Assembly: GCF_016583835.1 (NCBI RefSeq)
Contig: NZ_NRRW01000036.1
Coordinates: 1 to 37,614 of the forward strand
Length of the DNA: 37,614 nucleotides
Origin: Thiococcus pfennigii
GTDB taxonomy: Bacteria > Pseudomonadota > Gammaproteobacteria > Chromatiales > Chromatiaceae
Direction: 5' to 3'
Shown here in pieces: positions 10,594 to 18,076 of this stretch. The notes beneath the pieces are model-generated. The model saw nothing but the letters and a program-made list of their open reading frames with translations, did not search any database and was not told the DNA's origin. The position numbers were made by a program, and so were the translations under genes. Each line of letters begins with the position of its first letter. Within the stretch, counting starts at the first letter, position 1.

Positions 10594-10721
10594 GTCGGGT
10601 TAGCCCTTCGGGGCGTAACCCGACAGCCGGCAACGCGGCTCCCGGCAAGGCCGCTGTCGGGTTACGGCGCGCGCAATCCTTCGTTTTCCCTAGACCGCCG
10701 TGCCAGCGCGCCTAACCCGAC
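10594..10721. repeat. 128-bp GTCGGGTTA repeat, copy 1
   Basis: Contains alternating GTCGGGTTA and TAACCCGAC blocks that form nested hairpins. An almost identical copy lies 26 bp further on; the only difference I see is one C/T change (CTCCCGGC versus CTCCTGGC). No coding frame is conserved. Confidence 0.9.
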
Positions 10722-10747
10722 CCCATCATACGGCGCCGCGCCCGTAG

Positions 10748-10875
10748 GTCGGGTTAGCCCTTCGGGGCGTAACCCGACAGCCGGCAACGCGGCTCCTGGC
10801 AAGGCCGCTGTCGGGTTACGGCGCGCGCAATCCTTCGTTTTCCCTAGACCGCCGTGCCAGCGCGCCTAACCCGAC
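10748..10875. repeat. 128-bp GTCGGGTTA repeat, copy 2
   Basis: Direct duplicate of 10594-10721 with one visible mismatch. It ends 69 bp from the stop of the Lcl-domain gene and, with copy 1, the REP pair and the MITE-like element, fills the whole 0.83-kb gap between parC and that gene. Confidence 0.9.
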
Positions 10876-10943
10876 TACGGGCCGTGCCATCGGCCCAGGC
10901 AACGCTGGCGGAGTCCGCCGGTACGCCTCGTCGCCCCCCCGCG

Positions 10944-11453
10944 TTAGGGCCCGTAGCGCACGAGGCGCACGTAGCCGATGCCGGACCTGGCGTCTCGGCC
11001 GACGGCGCCGTCGCTGAAGCTCACGCCCCACGCGTAGTAGGGGACGCCACCGGCGCCGGTCGAGGACGACCAGAACCAGTCGGACGGGGTGTTCGGGAAG
11101 TAGCGGTTGTCGATGACCGGATCCTGGCAGTTGCGGTTGACCAGGGTCGCGAGTTCCTCCTTGGTCGGCAGGCGCCAGAGGCCGCTGCCGGCGAACTCCT
11201 CGTCGGCCGCGAGCCGCAGGGCCGTCGGGTAGGTGTAGAGGGCCGCGCCGCCCTCACCACAGCCGGCGCCGCTCAACCCCTCGGCGCACTGCTTCCAGAC
11301 CAGACCGCTTGCCAGATGGGTGATCGTACCGTTGCCGTTGTCCTGGAAGTGTGGCGCCCCGATCCCGGCCGCGATCTCGTCGCGGCAGTTCTGCGCGGTC
11401 GCCGTGCCGGCGACGCACAACAAGACCAGTGCCCATGGGATGGGTTTGAACAT
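10944..11453 (-). CDS. Secreted Lcl/DUF1566 domain protein
   Basis: A 169-residue protein with a Sec signal peptide (hydrophobic residues 6-18, probable cleavage after ATA at 18-20). The start at 11453 is preferred because AGAGGA lies six bases upstream; another ATG two codons earlier would sit directly on that site. The mature part has the Lcl (DUF1566) signature: DNGNGTITHLASGLVWKQC, then WRLPTKEELATLV, YFPNTPSDWFWSSS and AWGVSFSDGAVG. Lcl domains resemble the glycan-binding C-terminal part of the Legionella collagen-like protein, and occur in exported proteins of unknown role. Periplasmic or surface location is inferred. It stands alone between repeat-rich stretches on both sides, so it is probably monocistronic. 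Confidence 0.82.
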   Translation of the reverse strand: MFKPIPWALVLLCVAGTATAQNCRDEIAAGIGAPHFQDNGNGTITHLASGLVWKQCAEGLSGAGCGEGGAALYTYPTALRLAADEEFAGSGLWRLPTKEELATLVNRNCQDPVIDNRYFPNTPSDWFWSSSTGAGGVPYYAWGVSFSDGAVGRDARSGIGYVRLVRYGP

Positions 11454-11635
11454 CGTCATTCCTCTCGCTGAGACCTGAAGGCCGACCATCCGGGAAGCGC
11501 CGGCCGATTCTTGGCCGGTACGGCCAATGGGCCCGCGCCCCCGCGACGCGCGGCCAGCCGCGATACTTTACCCGATCGACGCCGAGCCCTGTCGAGCCCA
11601 TGCACCCATCGCCCCGCGGCGGCCGACTGTGTGCC

Positions 11636-11692
11636 GTAGAAGGCGGCTTGCCGGCGATTGGCCGCCCGAATCGCCCGCCAGGCCGATATCGC
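11636..11692. repeat. Degenerate REP pair
   Basis: The left half at 11636-11658 (GTAGAAGGCGGCTTGCC...) is close to the REP element at 10465. The right half near 11670-11692 starts ATCGCCCGCCAGGC and then diverges. Together with the repeat that follows it accounts for most of the 0.4-kb gap between the Lcl gene and the zinc-ribbon gene. Confidence 0.6.
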
Positions 11693-11702
11693 CGGCACCT
11701 GC

Positions 11703-11783
11703 GGTCGGGTGAGCCCCGCGGGGCGTAACCCGACGGCCGACGACGCGGCGGCCACCGAGGTCGATGTCGGCTTACGGCGCGCG
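11703..11783. repeat. Degenerate GTCGGGTTA-type repeat
   Basis: Contains GGTCGGGTGAGCC, GGGGCGTAACCCGAC and a distal GTCGGCTTACGGCGCGCG in the same order as the 128-bp repeats at 10594 and 10748, with several substitutions. It is probably an older member of the same family. Confidence 0.6.
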
Positions 11784-11856
11784 TGTGCCGGCGGCGCGAC
11801 CGCGCACCGCACGGTCCGGCTAGAATGGGCGTTCACGATGACCAGCGAGGACCATC

Positions 11857-12411
11857 ATGGCACGACACACGGGCCGCCTCGTCCTGACCCCGAGCGACCC
11901 CCGGGCGGCGCCGGACCCGGTGCGCCTGCACGATGCACTGACGGCCGTCGGTCTGCTCGGCGCGCCCTTGGGCGGGCCGCCGGGGGCCTATCGCGTCGGC
12001 CCGAGCTTCCTGGCGCTGATCACCTTCGCCGGCTGCGCCGTGCATGTCGACACCGAGGCCCGCGACGAGGGCGCAGGCCCCTTCACCCACGTCCGCCTGG
12101 GCGGCCCGCTGGCCGAGGCGCAGCTGCGCGTCGGGCACAACACGCGACCGCCACGCTGCCCGACCTGCCGCGAGCGCCTGGCCGACTGGCGAGCGACGCT
12201 CGACCCAGGCCAGCCGCTGACCTGCCCAGGCTGTGCGACCAGCGCGCCCGCCTGCGCCTGGGACTGGCGCGCGCAGGCCGGCTGCGGCCGCCTGTTCGTC
12301 GACATCGAGGAGGTCTTTCCCGGTGAAGCCGTGCCGACACAGGCCTTGATGGGCGCCCTGGAGGCGCTCGGCGCGGGACCCTGGCGGCACTTCTATCTCC
12401 AGGACCCCTGA
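11857..12411 (+). CDS. Unknown protein with a zinc-ribbon-like double CxxC
   Basis: A 184-residue cytoplasmic protein that I do not recognise. The central part carries CPTC (101-104) and CPGC (123-126), a spacing typical of a zinc ribbon, followed by Cys133 and Cys143. The N-terminal half (residues 1-90) is hydrophobic and mixed alpha/beta, with no signal peptide. The ATG at 11857 has GCGAGG six bases upstream, and TAGAAT at 11821-11826 could be its -10 element. It converges on the endonuclease-fold gene and ends before two hairpins. Metal binding is inferred from the cysteines; no function can be assigned. Confidence 0.75.
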   Translation: MARHTGRLVLTPSDPRAAPDPVRLHDALTAVGLLGAPLGGPPGAYRVGPSFLALITFAGCAVHVDTEARDEGAGPFTHVRLGGPLAEAQLRVGHNTRPPRCPTCRERLADWRATLDPGQPLTCPGCATSAPACAWDWRAQAGCGRLFVDIEEVFPGEAVPTQALMGALEALGAGPWRHFYLQDP

Positions 12412-12444
12412 GGACGCCCCCCGGCGCCGAGCGCTCGCCTCAAG

Positions 12445-12522
12445 GGCGCCTTGAAAAATTCAAGGTGCCCGTGCGGGGCAAGGATGCGTCTTGAAAAATT
12501 GCCAGGATGGCAATTTTTCAAG
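12445..12522. terminator. Two hairpins between convergent genes
   Basis: The first hairpin pairs 12445-12455 with 12459-12469 around an AAA loop; the second pairs 12490-12503 with 12509-12522 (CTTGAAAAATTGCC against its exact complement). Both contain CTTGAAAAATT. They lie between the ends of the plus-strand zinc-ribbon gene and the minus-strand endonuclease-fold gene, and can fold in RNA from either strand, so a bidirectional terminator is likely. Confidence 0.6.
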
Positions 12523-12528
12523 GTCCCC

Positions 12529-13311
12529 TCAAGCGGCGGAGGACGCGGCGGCCGGCACGACCAAGGACACGCCCGGCGGCAGGGCGACCCGCACCGCCAG
12601 CGGCAGGTGATCGGAGAGCGGGTAGTCGAGGACCCTGGCCTCGAGGATGCGCAGCGCCGAGGAGGTCAGCACATGGTCGAGATTGCGACGCGGCCGCCAA
12701 CTCGGATAGGTCTTCAGGCCGCAGTCGAGGCCGCGCAGGCCGCGGCCGGCGACGAGGGCGCGAAAGTGCTTCGAGGTGCAGCCGCAATTGAAGTCGCCCA
12801 TCATGACCAGATACGGATAGCGGTGCGCCAGATCGCCTAGATAGTCGAACTGCAGCGCGCGCGCGCGCCGCCCGAGCGCCAGATGCAGGACGCAGACCGC
12901 GAGCCGTCGGCCATCGGAGGTCGGGAATTCGGCGACGACCGCGCCGCGCCCGGGCAGCCCGGGGAGCTTGTGCTCGGTGATCAGCTGCGGGCGCAGCCGA
13001 CTCAAGAGCCCGTTGCTGTGTTGGGCCAGGAGCCCGAGGTTGCGATTGACCTGGCTGTACCAGTGGGGGAAGCCGCTGCGATGGGCCAGATATTGGATCT
13101 GGTCGACGTAGCCGCTGCGCAGACTGCCGGCATCGACCTCCTGGAGACCGACCAGATCGAAGCCGCGCAGCAACACCGCGATCCGGGTCAGATTGGCGAG
13201 CCGCTCGCGGTGCGGCAGGAGGTGCTTCCAGCTATTGGTCAAATAGTCGCTGTATTGGCGGGAATAGATCCCCGCCTGGATGTTGTAGCTGAGCAGGTCG
13301 ATCTGCTGCAT
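12529..13311 (-). CDS. Endonuclease/exonuclease/phosphatase (EEP) superfamily hydrolase
   Basis: A 260-residue, apparently cytoplasmic protein covering one EEP domain. The metal-dependent catalytic set is in place: Asn10 in SYNIQ, Glu58 in LQEVD, His143 in LHLAL, Asp173 and Asn175 in GDFNC, Asp212-His213 in LDHVL and Asp234-His235 in SDHLPL. Members cleave phosphodiester or phosphomonoester bonds in DNA, RNA, inositol phosphates or phospholipids; nothing here fixes the substrate. It most resembles the small YbhP-like branch. The Ala/Val-rich C-terminus (250-260) is dispensable-looking. It lies 182 bp downstream of cytochrome c4 on the same strand, too far for certain co-transcription. Confidence 0.85.
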   Translation of the reverse strand: MQQIDLLSYNIQAGIYSRQYSDYLTNSWKHLLPHRERLANLTRIAVLLRGFDLVGLQEVDAGSLRSGYVDQIQYLAHRSGFPHWYSQVNRNLGLLAQHSNGLLSRLRPQLITEHKLPGLPGRGAVVAEFPTSDGRRLAVCVLHLALGRRARALQFDYLGDLAHRYPYLVMMGDFNCGCTSKHFRALVAGRGLRGLDCGLKTYPSWRPRRNLDHVLTSSALRILEARVLDYPLSDHLPLAVRVALPPGVSLVVPAAASSAA

Positions 13312-13493
13312 GGCACCGGGGCGAACGCCACCCCCCTGTTCCGCCCCCTGCGTAGCGGCCGCGGGCGCGGGATCCCGCAGGGCCAGGCGGGGTATCGGAT
13401 CCGCCGCCCGGTCCGCTGGACCGGCCCGGCCTCGGGGGAGACCGACCGGGGCGCCCCCGACGACCCGACGCCGCCCGAAACGCCCGAGCGACC

Positions 13494-14102
13494 TTACTGG
13501 CCCAGACCCTGCAGATACTGAGCGAGCGCCGCGATCTCATCGTCGGTCAGGCGCGCCGCGCTGCCACGCATCATCGCGTTGGGATCGTTGGCCCGCTCAG
13601 AGGCGCGGAAAGACTTCAGGGTCGCGGCGAGGTAATCGGCGTGCTGACCGGCGATGCGCGGGAACTTGGCGAGATTCAGACCCAACCCTTGCGGTCCATG
13701 GCAGCCACTGCAGGCCGGCACCCCGGTCTCGGCATTGCCGGCCATGTAGATCTGCTTGCCGAGCTCGGCCTTCTCCGGATCCGCGGCGCCCGCGGTCTGG
13801 GTCTGTGCCGCATAGTAGGCGGCGACGTCGCGCATCTCATCCTCGGTCAGCGGCGCGGCCATCGGCGACATCTGCGCGTTGACGCGGGCCCCGCTCTTGA
13901 ACTCGGTCAGCTGCTTGTAGATGTAATCGGGATGCTGACCGGCGAGCTTGGGCCAGATCGGCACGATGCTATTGCCCTGCGGGCCATGACAGGCCATGCA
14001 GACCTGGTTCGCCTTGGCCTCGCCGGCCGCCATATCCGCCGCCTGAATCGGGGCGCCAATCAGCGCTGCCACAACCGCCGCCATCATCAACCGTGTCTTC
14101 AT
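13494..14102 (-). CDS. Di-heme cytochrome c4
   Basis: A periplasmic electron carrier feeding terminal oxidases or linking the bc1 complex to acceptors. The 202-residue product starts with a Sec signal (cleavage likely after IQA at 21) and contains two homologous halves, each with a heme c site: CMACH (35-39) and CSGCH (131-135). Candidate axial methionines are Met81 in MSPMAAPL and Met177/178 in NAMMRGSA. Repeated segments WPKLAGQHPDYI and FPRIAGQHADYL show the internal duplication typical of cytochrome c4. The frame is open upstream of 14102, but only this start gives a signal peptide. A good promoter candidate lies about 100 bp upstream. Confidence 0.93.
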   Translation of the reverse strand: MKTRLMMAAVVAALIGAPIQAADMAAGEAKANQVCMACHGPQGNSIVPIWPKLAGQHPDYIYKQLTEFKSGARVNAQMSPMAAPLTEDEMRDVAAYYAAQTQTAGAADPEKAELGKQIYMAGNAETGVPACSGCHGPQGLGLNLAKFPRIAGQHADYLAATLKSFRASERANDPNAMMRGSAARLTDDEIAALAQYLQGLGQ

Positions 14103-14203
14103 GTCTCGTATCGCCCGATCTTGGTGTCTGAAATATCGATACCGGCCCTTCGCCAGACCTGATGCCCCGGATCCGTTGCCTGGGCGCCCGGAAAATTCGC
14201 GAA

Positions 14204-14233
14204 TGTATATCAGAATATGGGGATATTGGTCAA
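14204..14233 (-). promoter_or_regulatory. Probable cytochrome c4 promoter
   Basis: On the minus strand TTGACC and TATACA are separated by 18 nt in an AT-rich patch, placing the transcript start near 14197 and giving a leader of about 95 nt before the cytochrome gene. Confidence 0.5.
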
Positions 14234-14249
14234 ACAGACAGGCCATGTC

Positions 14250-14290
14250 GCCGATCGTCCGGGCCCAACGCATCGCATTGGACGATCGGC
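14250..14290. repeat. Perfect 11-bp inverted repeat upstream of the cytochrome promoter
   Basis: GCCGATCGTCC at 14250-14260 is exactly complementary to 14280-14290, with a 19-nt loop. It sits 17 bp upstream of the -35 hexamer, so it could be a regulator site or a stray hairpin. Confidence 0.6.
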
Positions 14291-14821
14291 TCCGCCACAG
14301 GACGGGTGGCTGCGATAATCCTAGAAACGGCAGCTGACCGCTTCGCCATCGATTCAAGTCTTGGAAATCCTATCGACTCTTTGCGCGACGCAGGTTCACC
14401 AGCGAGGTGAGGGGCGCTCCGACCCCCGAGGCACGCCCCGCGCGGCGCTCGGCGGTGTTACAACTCGTTGCAATAGCGCAGCGATTGCGCCTCCTTATGC
14501 CTTGCCGGACACCCCGCGGGACGCATCTCAGAGGCCGTCCAGCTGCCGCTTCTAGGATAATGCGTCCCCAAGGACGGGATGGTTTTCGCTTTCCACCGTC
14601 GAAACGCCCTGAATCAGCGAGCCCCCGATGAAGGCCATCCCGGAAGTCCGAGCCCCCATCACCCGCGCGAACACCTGCGACCAATGCCGCTGCCTTCCTC
14701 GCAGCGGCGCCCGTCGACCACTCGCGCGAGACCTCGACCGGCAGGCTCGGGGAGCCGGACATCACGGTCCCGGGACGCCTGGCCGCGGTCGGCCCGAACC
14801 CTCGTGAAGGAGAGCCTCGCA
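14291..14821. other. Long leader region upstream of mtfA, no clear gene
   Basis: No recognisable protein is encoded. A 59-codon frame from ATG 14628 to TGA 14807 carries a CDQCRC motif but otherwise low-complexity Arg/Gly-rich sequence and no good ribosome binding site. GATAAT at 14556-14561 may be a -10 element for mtfA, without a convincing -35. Confidence 0.4.
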
Positions 14822-15685
14822 TTGAACGGACTGAGCCATTGGTGGCGCCGACGCACCCTCGAGCGGGCCCATCGGCGCTTCGATCCGCCGTCCTGGGACC
14901 CGTTCTGGGCCGAGCTGCCGCTGCTTGCGGGGCTCGACGCCACCGAGGTCACGGCGTTGCGCGACCTCGCGGTCCTGTTCCTGCGCGAGAAGACCATCAC
15001 GGCCACGGCCGGCATCGAACTCACCGACCCGATGCGCTTGACCATCGCGCTGCAGGCCTGCCTGCCGATCCTGCGACTGGGGCTGCCATGGTACGGCGGC
15101 TGGTACCAGGTGATCGTCTATCCCGATGAATTCGTGCCCCGCCACGAGTGGACCGACGAGAACGGCCTGGTCTGGCGCGACGACAGCCCGATGAGCGGCG
15201 AGGCCTGGGAACGGGGACCGGTCGTGCTGTCCTGGGGGGACGTCGAGGCCGGCGCGGTGCGCGACGGCTACAACCTCGTCATCCACGAGTTCGCCCACAA
15301 GCTCGACATGCGCAACGGGCTCGCCAATGGGCACCCGCCGCTGCACCGGGGCATGAGCGACCGGGACTGGGCCGAAGACCTCAGCACCGCCTACGAAGAC
15401 CTGGTTCGCCGCGTCGAATGCGGCGAGGAGACGCCGCTCGACCCCTACGCCGCCGAGTCGCCGGCAGAGTTCTTCGCGGTCCTGAGCGAGGCCTTCTTCG
15501 AGATACCCGCGCGGCTGCGGGACGAGTATCCGCGGGTCTATGCCCAGTTCGCCCGATTCTACCGCCAGGACCCGGCCGCGCGGCTCCCTGCGCTCCCGGC
15601 AAGCACCCCGTGCGAGGTAGGCAGCCCGCCTCGTCGGTCGCGCGAGGCGACCGGCGAAGACGCAGACCGAACGCCAGACCGCTGA
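14822..15685 (+). CDS. mtfA: MtfA-type zinc metallopeptidase (M90 family)
   Basis: A cytoplasmic zinc peptidase; E. coli MtfA binds the repressor Mlc and so influences the glucose phosphotransferase system. The 287-residue product contains HEFAH (155-159), the HExxH zinc motif, and AESPAEFFAVLSEAFFE (211-227), where the third zinc ligand Glu lies. The TTG at 14822 is chosen because AAGGAG ends nine bases upstream and the family's N-terminal region begins here; an in-frame GTG at 14804 is an alternative. The last 40 residues are low-complexity and probably disordered. Whether an Mlc partner exists in this organism cannot be seen. It converges on the retropepsin-like gene, 51 bp away. Confidence 0.88.
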   Translation: MNGLSHWWRRRTLERAHRRFDPPSWDPFWAELPLLAGLDATEVTALRDLAVLFLREKTITATAGIELTDPMRLTIALQACLPILRLGLPWYGGWYQVIVYPDEFVPRHEWTDENGLVWRDDSPMSGEAWERGPVVLSWGDVEAGAVRDGYNLVIHEFAHKLDMRNGLANGHPPLHRGMSDRDWAEDLSTAYEDLVRRVECGEETPLDPYAAESPAEFFAVLSEAFFEIPARLRDEYPRVYAQFARFYRQDPAARLPALPASTPCEVGSPPRRSREATGEDADRTPDR

Positions 15686-15736
15686 CTTCCTTTCCGATTC
15701 TCCGCTGCAACCTATCGATCGACGCCTCCGACAGCG

Positions 15737-16468
15737 TCAGCGATCGAACAGACGCAACTCGCTGCGTTCGTCGTCGATCGTCATCCGGTAGCGGCCGAGG
15801 ACATTCATGCCGAGCAGGGCGTGGCCGCCGAGCTTGCCGTCGTCGATGAAGGCGGCCTCGACGTCGGCGAGGCGCTCCCTATCGAGCCACAGGCCGGGCA
15901 GCCGGCCGATCTTGGCCGTCACCCGACCATTGGCCGTCTGCACCTCCTGGTCGCGCAGGTCCTGGGCGTCGATACCGAGTGAGGGGAGCAACGACCTGGG
16001 CAGGACGAGGAAATCCGCCCCGGTATCTACCAGCAGCATCTGCTCGAGGCGCTGGCCGCCGGCGCCCTCCAGCTCGGCGACGACGGCACGCTGCGACCCC
16101 TGGCGGGTCGTCGGCAGCGCGATCCCCGCCTCGCCCCGATCGGTCGACGACTCCGGTGCGGGCGGGGGGACCCAAGCGGCCCGCTCGCCCAAGATGATGA
16201 CACGCCGCACCCCGCCATCCGGTGCGGCGACGATGACATAGTCGTAGTCAGCGAGCAGCGTGCGCAGCTGATCGCCCAGATGGCCGTCGTCGGTCCGACC
16301 CCAGCCGCCCACCGTCTCGGTGAGGCCGGTGACGTCGAAGCCATGGATCTCGGCAAGCCGGGCGAGCTCGTCGGAGACCTCGACGCGGGCGGCGACGGCG
16401 CCCGCGGCGACGGCGAGCGACAGGATGCCGAGCAGGGCGGCGCGGCGGTGACGGGCGAGGCAACTCAT
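15737..16468 (-). CDS. Periplasmic retropepsin-like aspartic protease
   Basis: A 243-residue protein with an N-terminal signal peptide or anchor (hydrophobic 9-27, AVAA near 24-27). The protease fold occupies residues about 125-243, with the catalytic motif LVDTGADFLVLP (Asp148-Thr-Gly-Ala) and a late LLGMNVLGRYRMTID segment corresponding to the flap-distal strand of the clan AA family. These enzymes act as homodimers because each chain supplies one catalytic Asp. The N-terminal 30-110 region is unassigned. The start has GGGGGAGA a few bases upstream. Substrate unknown; envelope location inferred from the signal. Confidence 0.82.
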   Translation of the reverse strand: MSCLARHRRAALLGILSLAVAAGAVAARVEVSDELARLAEIHGFDVTGLTETVGGWGRTDDGHLGDQLRTLLADYDYVIVAAPDGGVRRVIILGERAAWVPPPAPESSTDRGEAGIALPTTRQGSQRAVVAELEGAGGQRLEQMLLVDTGADFLVLPRSLLPSLGIDAQDLRDQEVQTANGRVTAKIGRLPGLWLDRERLADVEAAFIDDGKLGGHALLGMNVLGRYRMTIDDERSELRLFDR

Positions 16469-16713
16469 GGTCTCCCCCCGATGGTGCGGACGGACCTCGG
16501 CAGTGCCGGAAAGACTAGCAGCTCGCCCAGCCCCGTGCCACCGCCCCGCAAGGCAGACCTCGAGGCTGATACAGCCCCCAGCCTTTTTCGAGCTGGTGGA
16601 AGGGTGGACGGTCGATCCTCGTCTGGGTGCGTTGGCGAATCCCCGCCTCCCGGGGAGATCGAGTCGGCGCCGCCCGAGCCCGTACCGCCCCCCTGGGCGG
16701 CCGACTGCGCGCC

Positions 16714-16782
16714 GCAGGGGCCGGCTTGCCAGCGATCGCCCACGCGGACGCCCGCCCGGATCGCCCGCGAGCGAGCCCCTGC
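16714..16782. repeat. REP pair (BIME-like)
   Basis: REP halves at 16714-16736 (GCAGGGGCCGGCTTGCC...) and 16760-16782 (ATCGCCCGCGAGCGAGCCCC...) in opposite orientation. It lies in the 0.7-kb gap between the retropepsin-like gene and etfB, which otherwise shows only the etfB promoter candidate and leader. Confidence 0.75.
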
Positions 16783-16879
16783 CGGCGCAGGCGACGACTG
16801 CGCAGTCCGCTGGTAGGACTCGCCTGCATGCTCCCGTCTATCAGTAAGGGATCGACCCTGGGCCGGTCGGCCTCGCGAG

Positions 16880-16908
16880 GCGACAAGGGGGGCGGATCGC
16901 GTTAGAAT
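16880..16908 (+). promoter_or_regulatory. Probable promoter of the etfBA operon
   Basis: GCGACA and TAGAAT are separated by 17 nt. The predicted transcript would carry a leader of about 265 nt before etfB, starting with a T-rich and then GC-rich segment at 16918-16960; I recognise no riboswitch in it. Confidence 0.45.
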
Positions 16909-17180
16909 CCAACCGCGCTTTTTTCCGGGTGATGCACCCACCCCGGTCTGGGGGTAGGGAGACACCGACCGTCTGCCAGGGGCGCAGGCGGCCAGGACGA
17001 AAAGCAGAGGCGCGGTCGCCGCCCGCCGCCGTCTTCGGTTCGCCTCGAGGGCACCGAAGACCTCCTGGCGTTGCGACCGTCGGACGGTCCCGATCTCGGC
17101 GCCGTCCCGCCGCGCCTTCGTCCCCGTGCCTTCCGAAGGGCCCATCGCTCGATGATCCCAGTACCAACAGAAGGCGAAGC

Positions 17181-18071
17181 ATGAGCTACCATTCCGTCGT
17201 GATGGTCAAACAGGTGCCCGATACGGCCAATATCTCCGGCCAGGTCATGAAGCCCGACGGCACCGTCAACCGCAGCAAGCTCCCCACCGTATTCAATCCC
17301 GAAGACAAGGTCGCGTTGGAACTCGCGCTGCAACTGCGCGACCGCTACGGCGGCACCGTGCGGGTCGTGACGATGGGGCCGCTGAAGGCCTCCGACCTGC
17401 TGCGCGACTGCCTGTACATGGGGGCCGACGAGGCCTTCCTGATCAGCGACCGGCGCTTCGCCGGGGCCGACACGCTGGCCACCTCCTATGTCCTGGCCGC
17501 GGCGTTGCGCAAGCTCCAGCCCTTCGACATCGTCTTCGCCGGCCGCCAGGCGATCGACGGCGACACGGCCCAGGTCGGCCCGCAGACCGCCGAGAAGCTC
17601 GGCCTGCCGCAGATCACCTATGCCGAGGGCATCCTCGACGCGGCCGGGCCGAAGATCCGGATCCGGCGCAAGATCGATCAGGGCTTCGAGGTCCTCGAGG
17701 GCACCCTGCCGCTGCTCGTGACGGTCGTCAAGGACGCCGCGGCCCCGCGGCCCTGCCGGGCCAAGCGCGTCATGGCCTTCAAGAATGCCCGCACCCTGCT
17801 GGAACTGGAGAAGATGGCCGAGGCCAACTCGCTGCTCTATGTCGATCAACTCAAGGAGGAGTATGTCTCGAAGGGTCTCTTCATCGAGACCATGACCGCC
17901 GATGACCTGGACGTCGACCTCGCCCGCTGCGGCCTCGCCGGCTCGCCGACCAAGGTCCACAAGATCGACTCGGTCATCCTCGGCGCGAACGAGCACGAGA
18001 CGATACCCGCCAACAAGGAGGGGATGTACGCGCTGATCGACAAACTGATGGACGACCACATCTTCGGATAA
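17181..18071 (+). CDS. etfB: Electron transfer flavoprotein beta subunit, long form
   Basis: ETF accepts electrons from acyl-CoA dehydrogenases. EtfB binds AMP in ordinary ETFs and a second FAD in electron-bifurcating ones. The start is fixed by GAAGG six bases upstream and the conserved VVMVKQVPDTA N-terminus. Segment 119-134 reads FAGRQAIDGDTAQVGP, and GADEAFLISDRRFAGADTLATS lies at 81-102; these match EtfB of anaerobes such as Acidaminococcus and clostridia rather than the mitochondrial form (GKQAIDDDCNQTG). At 296 residues it is about 35 longer than usual; the excess appears as an insertion around 203-235. etfA follows after 5 nt. Whether it bifurcates cannot be decided from sequence alone. 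Confidence 0.92.
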   Translation: MSYHSVVMVKQVPDTANISGQVMKPDGTVNRSKLPTVFNPEDKVALELALQLRDRYGGTVRVVTMGPLKASDLLRDCLYMGADEAFLISDRRFAGADTLATSYVLAAALRKLQPFDIVFAGRQAIDGDTAQVGPQTAEKLGLPQITYAEGILDAAGPKIRIRRKIDQGFEVLEGTLPLLVTVVKDAAAPRPCRAKRVMAFKNARTLLELEKMAEANSLLYVDQLKEEYVSKGLFIETMTADDLDVDLARCGLAGSPTKVHKIDSVILGANEHETIPANKEGMYALIDKLMDDHIFG

Positions 18072-18076
18072 TCCCT

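Noticed and set aside
16909-17180. Riboswitch in the long etfB leader
   Set aside because: GC-rich with local inverted repeats, but no conserved riboswitch core that I can recognise.
16929-17180. N-terminal extension of EtfB
   Set aside because: The frame is open upstream, but the extension is low-complexity and the family start with a ribosome binding site is at 17181.
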